Positions 61,416 to 64,000 of a stretch of DNA of 64,000 nucleotides are shown here, piece by piece (within the stretch, counting starts at the first letter, position 1; each line of letters starts with the position of its first letter). Source of the stretch: Pseudomonas moraviensis (lineage in GTDB: Bacteria > Pseudomonadota > Gammaproteobacteria > Pseudomonadales > Pseudomonadaceae). The notes under the pieces are model-generated. The model saw nothing but the letters and a program-made list of their open reading frames with translations, was not told the origin of the DNA and made no database searches. The position numbers and the translations under genes were made by a program. The DNA is taken from the NCBI RefSeq assembly GCF_900105805.1, contig NZ_LT629788.1, positions 1,364,001-1,428,000 on the forward strand, given 5' to 3'.

Positions 61416-62206
61416 CGCGGAATCTGCACAATCAAAGGCGCAACCGCCGGTGCTGGCGATTGCAGTTGTTCATTGGCGTACAGCGCATCGAGCTTGTCGC
61501 GGCTGACCTGATCAGAAGGGCAATCGAACAGAATCTGCCCGTCGCGCAAGCCGATGATCCGTGGAAAGTGCGCCAATGCCAGATCCACCGCGTGCAGGCT
61601 CGCCACCAGCGTGACGTTGTGCTCACGGGCGTGGCGCGACAGGATCGACAACGTGTGGCCGGCGAGCACCGGGTCCATCGCTGACACCGGTTCGTCGGCA
61701 AGCAATATTTCGGGCGCCTGATACAGCACTCGCGCAATGCCGACGCGCTGCAACTGCCCGCCGGACAACTGCTGGCAATGGGCGAACAGTTTGTCGCCCA
61801 GATCCAGCCGCGCCAACGCCGCGCGGGCGCCTGCGACATCCAGCGGATGCAGCAGGTTCAGCAGACTTTTGCCCAGACTCCACTGGCCAAGCTTGCCGGC
61901 CAGCACCGCCGTGATCACCCGCTGACGTGGTGGAATCGGCGGCGCCTGATGCACCAGGCCGATGCGCGCACGCAGGCGCTGACGCTGGCGCGCCGACAAG
62001 TGCCAGGCGCGTTCGCCGAGCACTTCGATGTCGCCACTGCTGGGCTTTAGCGCCGTCGCCAACAGATTGAGCAGGCTCGATTTGCCGGCGCCGGACGGGC
62101 CGATGATCGCGACCTGTTCGCCGACACCAATCTGCACGTCGATGTTGCGAAGGGCATCGACGCCATTGGCATGGCGCAGGCCGCCCTTGGTGAGGCGTAG
62201 GGTCAT
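61409..62206 (-). CDS. phnC: PhnC-type ABC transporter ATPase
   Basis: The 265-residue product shows Walker A GPSGAGKSSLLN, Q-loop LVHQAPPIPPRQRV, signature LSGGQLQRVGIARVLYQ, Walker B ILLADEPVSAMDP and H-loop SLHAVDLAL. This is the PhnC group that serves phosphonate, phosphite and related importers. It overlaps the binding-protein gene (ATGA) and the first permease. Cytoplasmic face of the inner membrane. Confidence 0.94.
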   Translation of the reverse strand: MTLRLTKGGLRHANGVDALRNIDVQIGVGEQVAIIGPSGAGKSSLLNLLATALKPSSGDIEVLGERAWHLSARQRQRLRARIGLVHQAPPIPPRQRVITAVLAGKLGQWSLGKSLLNLLHPLDVAGARAALARLDLGDKLFAHCQQLSGGQLQRVGIARVLYQAPEILLADEPVSAMDPVLAGHTLSILSRHAREHNVTLVASLHAVDLALAHFPRIIGLRDGQILFDCPSDQVSRDKLDALYANEQLQSPAPAVAPLIVQIPRC

Positions 62207-63066
62207 TTCAGCAGTTCGGCGGCGCGGGCGGCTTCCTCGATGCCCTTGTAGTTCTCGGGCTTGGTGTCGATGAAGCGACTGGCGGCTTGCAGATCAAGGA
62301 TCTTCTTCTGCTCAGGATTGGCCGGGTCCAGATCGAGGAAGGCTTTCTTGATCTTCGCTGCCAGCGCCTTGTCGAGGGTGCCGCGCACGGTCCAGTTGTA
62401 ATCGAAGTAGGTCGGGGTGGTGGCGAAGACCTTGACCTTGGTGGTGTCGACCTTGCCGGCATCGACCAGTTTCTGCCAGACGCTGGCGTTCAACACACCG
62501 GCATCGACCTTGCCGGCCTGCACCCAGGCAACGGTGGCGTCATGCGCGCCGGAGTAGGCGACACGACTGAAATAGGCTTCAGGTTTGATGCCGTCGTTCT
62601 TCAACATGAAGTAACGCGGCATCAGGCTGCCCGAGGTGGACGACACCGAACCGAAGGCGAAGGTCTTGCCCTTGAGGTCGGCGAGGCTTTTTACGTTCGG
62701 GTCGGCGGTGATGAATTTGCTGGTGAACTGCGCATCCTGTTCACGCTGCACCAGCGGGATCACTGGGGTGGTGGCGTCGGTCTTCAAGCGGGCCTGCACG
62801 AACGTGAAACCGCCGAGCCAGGCCATGTCGAGGCGATCGGTGGCCAGGGCTTCAACCACCGCCGGGTAGTCGGCGACCGGGACGAACTGCACCTTCATGC
62901 CCAACTGCTGTTCAAGATAGGCGCCCAGCGGTTCGAACTTGCGCAGCAGTTCGGTCGGCGCTTCGTCGGGAATCGCGCTGACGCGCAGGACATCAGCGGC
63001 TTGCGTCATCAGGGCAGAAAAGGACAGGGCCAGGCCGGCGGTGAGGGCGAGGGTACGCTTGAACAT
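62203..63066 (-). CDS. PhnD-type periplasmic binding protein (phosphonate or putative selenate importer)
   Basis: The 287-residue product has a signal peptide (MFKRTLALTAGLALSFSALM..AQA) and a PhnD fold: LRVSAIPDEAPTELLRKFEP, VALATDRLDMAWLGGF-type loop (residues ~75-90), FGSVSSTSGSLMPRYFML, YSGAHDATVAWVQAGKVDAG. GGAG precedes ATG 63066. Close relatives in Pseudomonas are often annotated as a putative selenate-transport binding protein rather than a phosphonate one, so I leave the symbol blank. First gene of the four-gene importer operon. No Pho box was seen upstream. Confidence 0.9.
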   Translation of the reverse strand: MFKRTLALTAGLALSFSALMTQAADVLRVSAIPDEAPTELLRKFEPLGAYLEQQLGMKVQFVPVADYPAVVEALATDRLDMAWLGGFTFVQARLKTDATTPVIPLVQREQDAQFTSKFITADPNVKSLADLKGKTFAFGSVSSTSGSLMPRYFMLKNDGIKPEAYFSRVAYSGAHDATVAWVQAGKVDAGVLNASVWQKLVDAGKVDTTKVKVFATTPTYFDYNWTVRGTLDKALAAKIKKAFLDLDPANPEQKKILDLQAASRFIDTKPENYKGIEEAARAAELLK

Positions 63067-63223
63067 AGAATTCTCCGTTTCGTAAGCGTCAACATTCGAA
63101 GGGCTGCCGCTACAGAGCGGCGCGCCACGTCAGGGTAGACGAAACGGCGAGGTTATACGCATTCGCGAGGAGATTGGCCAGCCTCCCTGCCGGCGCGTTG
63201 TGTCTGTTTGTGTGCTGTACCGG

Positions 63224-63622
63224 TCAAGCCGCTTCCGGCAGTTTGGCAATCACCTTGATCTCGAAATCGAAACCCGCGAGCCAGGTCACGCCGACAGCCG
63301 TCACCGTCGGAAACGGCGCTTCGCCCCAGAACTCCGGCACCACGCTCCAGATGGTTTCGAACGTCGAGTGCGGGTCGACCATGAACACGGTGATATCCAC
63401 CGCATCATCGAAGCTGCAACCGGCCGCAGCGAGGATCGCGTTGAGGTTGTTGAAAGCCGTGCGCACCTGATCGCGCAGATCCGCTTCGGGCGAACCGTCC
63501 TCGCGACTGCCGACTTGTCCTGAGACAAACAGGAAACCGTTGGAGCGAATCGCCGGCGAGTAACGGTGACGCTCGTACAGGGCGTGGCGGGCGGGTGGGA
63601 AAACTACATCGCGCTTGGACAT
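63224..63622 (-). CDS. RidA (YjgF/YER057c/UK114) family protein
   Basis: The 132-residue product starts MSKRDVVFPPARHALYERHR at ATG 63622 (GGAG upstream; the frame is open to 63718 without a site). RidA-fold motifs: GFLFVSGQVGSREDGSPEAD, DQVRTAFNNLNAILAAAGCS, DITVFMVDPHSTF, TAVGVTWLAGFDFEIKVIA. RidA-like proteins hydrolyse reactive enamines/imines, but the key Arg region (usually R105) is replaced here by VGVTWL, so this is one of the subfamilies of uncertain activity. It is divergent from the LysR gene, which may control it. Confidence 0.9.
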   Translation of the reverse strand: MSKRDVVFPPARHALYERHRYSPAIRSNGFLFVSGQVGSREDGSPEADLRDQVRTAFNNLNAILAAAGCSFDDAVDITVFMVDPHSTFETIWSVVPEFWGEAPFPTVTAVGVTWLAGFDFEIKVIAKLPEAA

Positions 63623-63735
63623 GGTGCTGACTCCATCAGTGGGTGATGGGCTGACTTTAGGTATTTGCAGAGCCGCGATAAACGCGCAAGCTTGGCGTTC
63701 ACTGTTTGCAAATTCCAAACAATCGAGGGGCGCGG

Positions 63736-64000
63736 ATGGACCGATTCGATGCGATGCAGGCCTTCGCCCGGGTGGTCGAGGCGGGCAGTTTCACCAAAGC
63801 TGCCGAAACCCTGCACATGAGCAAGACCACGGTGACGCAACTGGTGCAGCAACTGGAGGCGCGGCTACGGGTCAAGCTGCTCAACCGCACCACGCGCAAG
63901 GTCAACGTCACCGCAGATGGTGCGGCGTATTACGAACGGGTGATCAAGCTGCTCGCCGACATGGACGACGCCGAAACCAGCCTGCCCGGCGCCGCCGCAC
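63736..64000 (+). CDS. LysR-family transcriptional regulator (3' end outside window)
   Basis: From ATG 63736 (GAGGGG upstream) the product reads MDRFDAMQAFARVVEAGSFT, then KAAETLHMSKTTVTQLVQQL and LLNRTTRKVNVTADGAAYY: a complete LysR winged-helix domain. The effector domain lies outside the window. Divergent from the RidA-family gene 113 bases away. Confidence 0.95.
   Translation, partial: MDRFDAMQAFARVVEAGSFTKAAETLHMSKTTVTQLVQQLEARLRVKLLNRTTRKVNVTADGAAYYERVIKLLADMDDAETSLPGAAA

Overview
The window is chromosomal DNA of a Pseudomonas, most likely of the P. fluorescens/P. koreensis complex. The evidence is the 180-kDa NAD-glutamate dehydrogenase gene, high-GC third-position codon use, several families of P. 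fluorescens-type REP/REPIN palindromes, a DUF6124 gene, and above all a locus with the gene order of the P. aeruginosa vreA-vreI-vreR / hxc / pdtA region (PA0674 to PA0690 in PAO1). All identifications were made by reading the sequence; no database search was run.

Layout. 1-10,991: ordinary chromosomal genes (two hypotheticals, gdhB, a secreted cupin, a small monooxygenase-like protein, a MocR/PdxR-type regulator divergent from an AhpD-like gene), with several REPINs between them. 11,003-12,283: a tandem array of seven ~178-bp REPIN units. 12,296-16,780: a small secreted protein, then vreA (STN-domain signal protein), vreI (ECF sigma factor) and vreR (FecR-type anti-sigma), with a Pho-box-like element upstream of vreA, followed by the Hxc type II secretion genes hxcW, hxcU and hxcP.

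16,781-31,315: a 14.5-kb accessory segment between hxcP and hxcV, which are direct neighbours in P. aeruginosa. Its left two thirds are AT-richer and hold an ApeA-type HEPN protein, a PD-(D/E)XK-like protein, two membrane proteins of unknown or Abi-like type, a cysteine-rich small protein, and an operon of adenosine deaminase + HAM1/ITPase-like + SIR2 proteins that matches the recently described Kongming (KomA-KomB-KomC) anti-phage system. An XRE-ImmA protein and a PIN protein lie just upstream of the operon. The right part holds a DUF6124 gene behind a long structured leader and two hypothetical genes. No integrase or tRNA is visible.

31,316-43,519: the rest of the Hxc system (hxcV, T, X, Y, Z, Q, R, S) and a PstS/DING-like secreted phosphate-binding protein in the place where P. 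aeruginosa has lapA. A second tandem REPIN array of nine ~218-bp units sits inside the operon between hxcQ and hxcR. 43,653-56,138: a 4161-residue filamentous-haemagglutinin-type exoprotein (PdtA-like) with no TpsB partner in the window. 56,163-57,604: a tandemly duplicated RelE/ParE-StbD-type toxin-antitoxin module in which the second toxin carries a frameshift. 57,639-64,000: a small hypothetical, an MHS-family transporter, a PhnD-PhnC-PhnE-PhnE-type ABC importer, a RidA-family protein and the start of a LysR regulator.

How it works together (inference from the P. aeruginosa counterpart): phosphate starvation through PhoB would induce vreAIR; VreI, released by VreR/VreA signalling, would activate the Hxc secretion machine, its phosphate-scavenging substrate and the PdtA-like surface protein. 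The defence genes appear to be later passengers in a permissive site between two convergent hxc genes.
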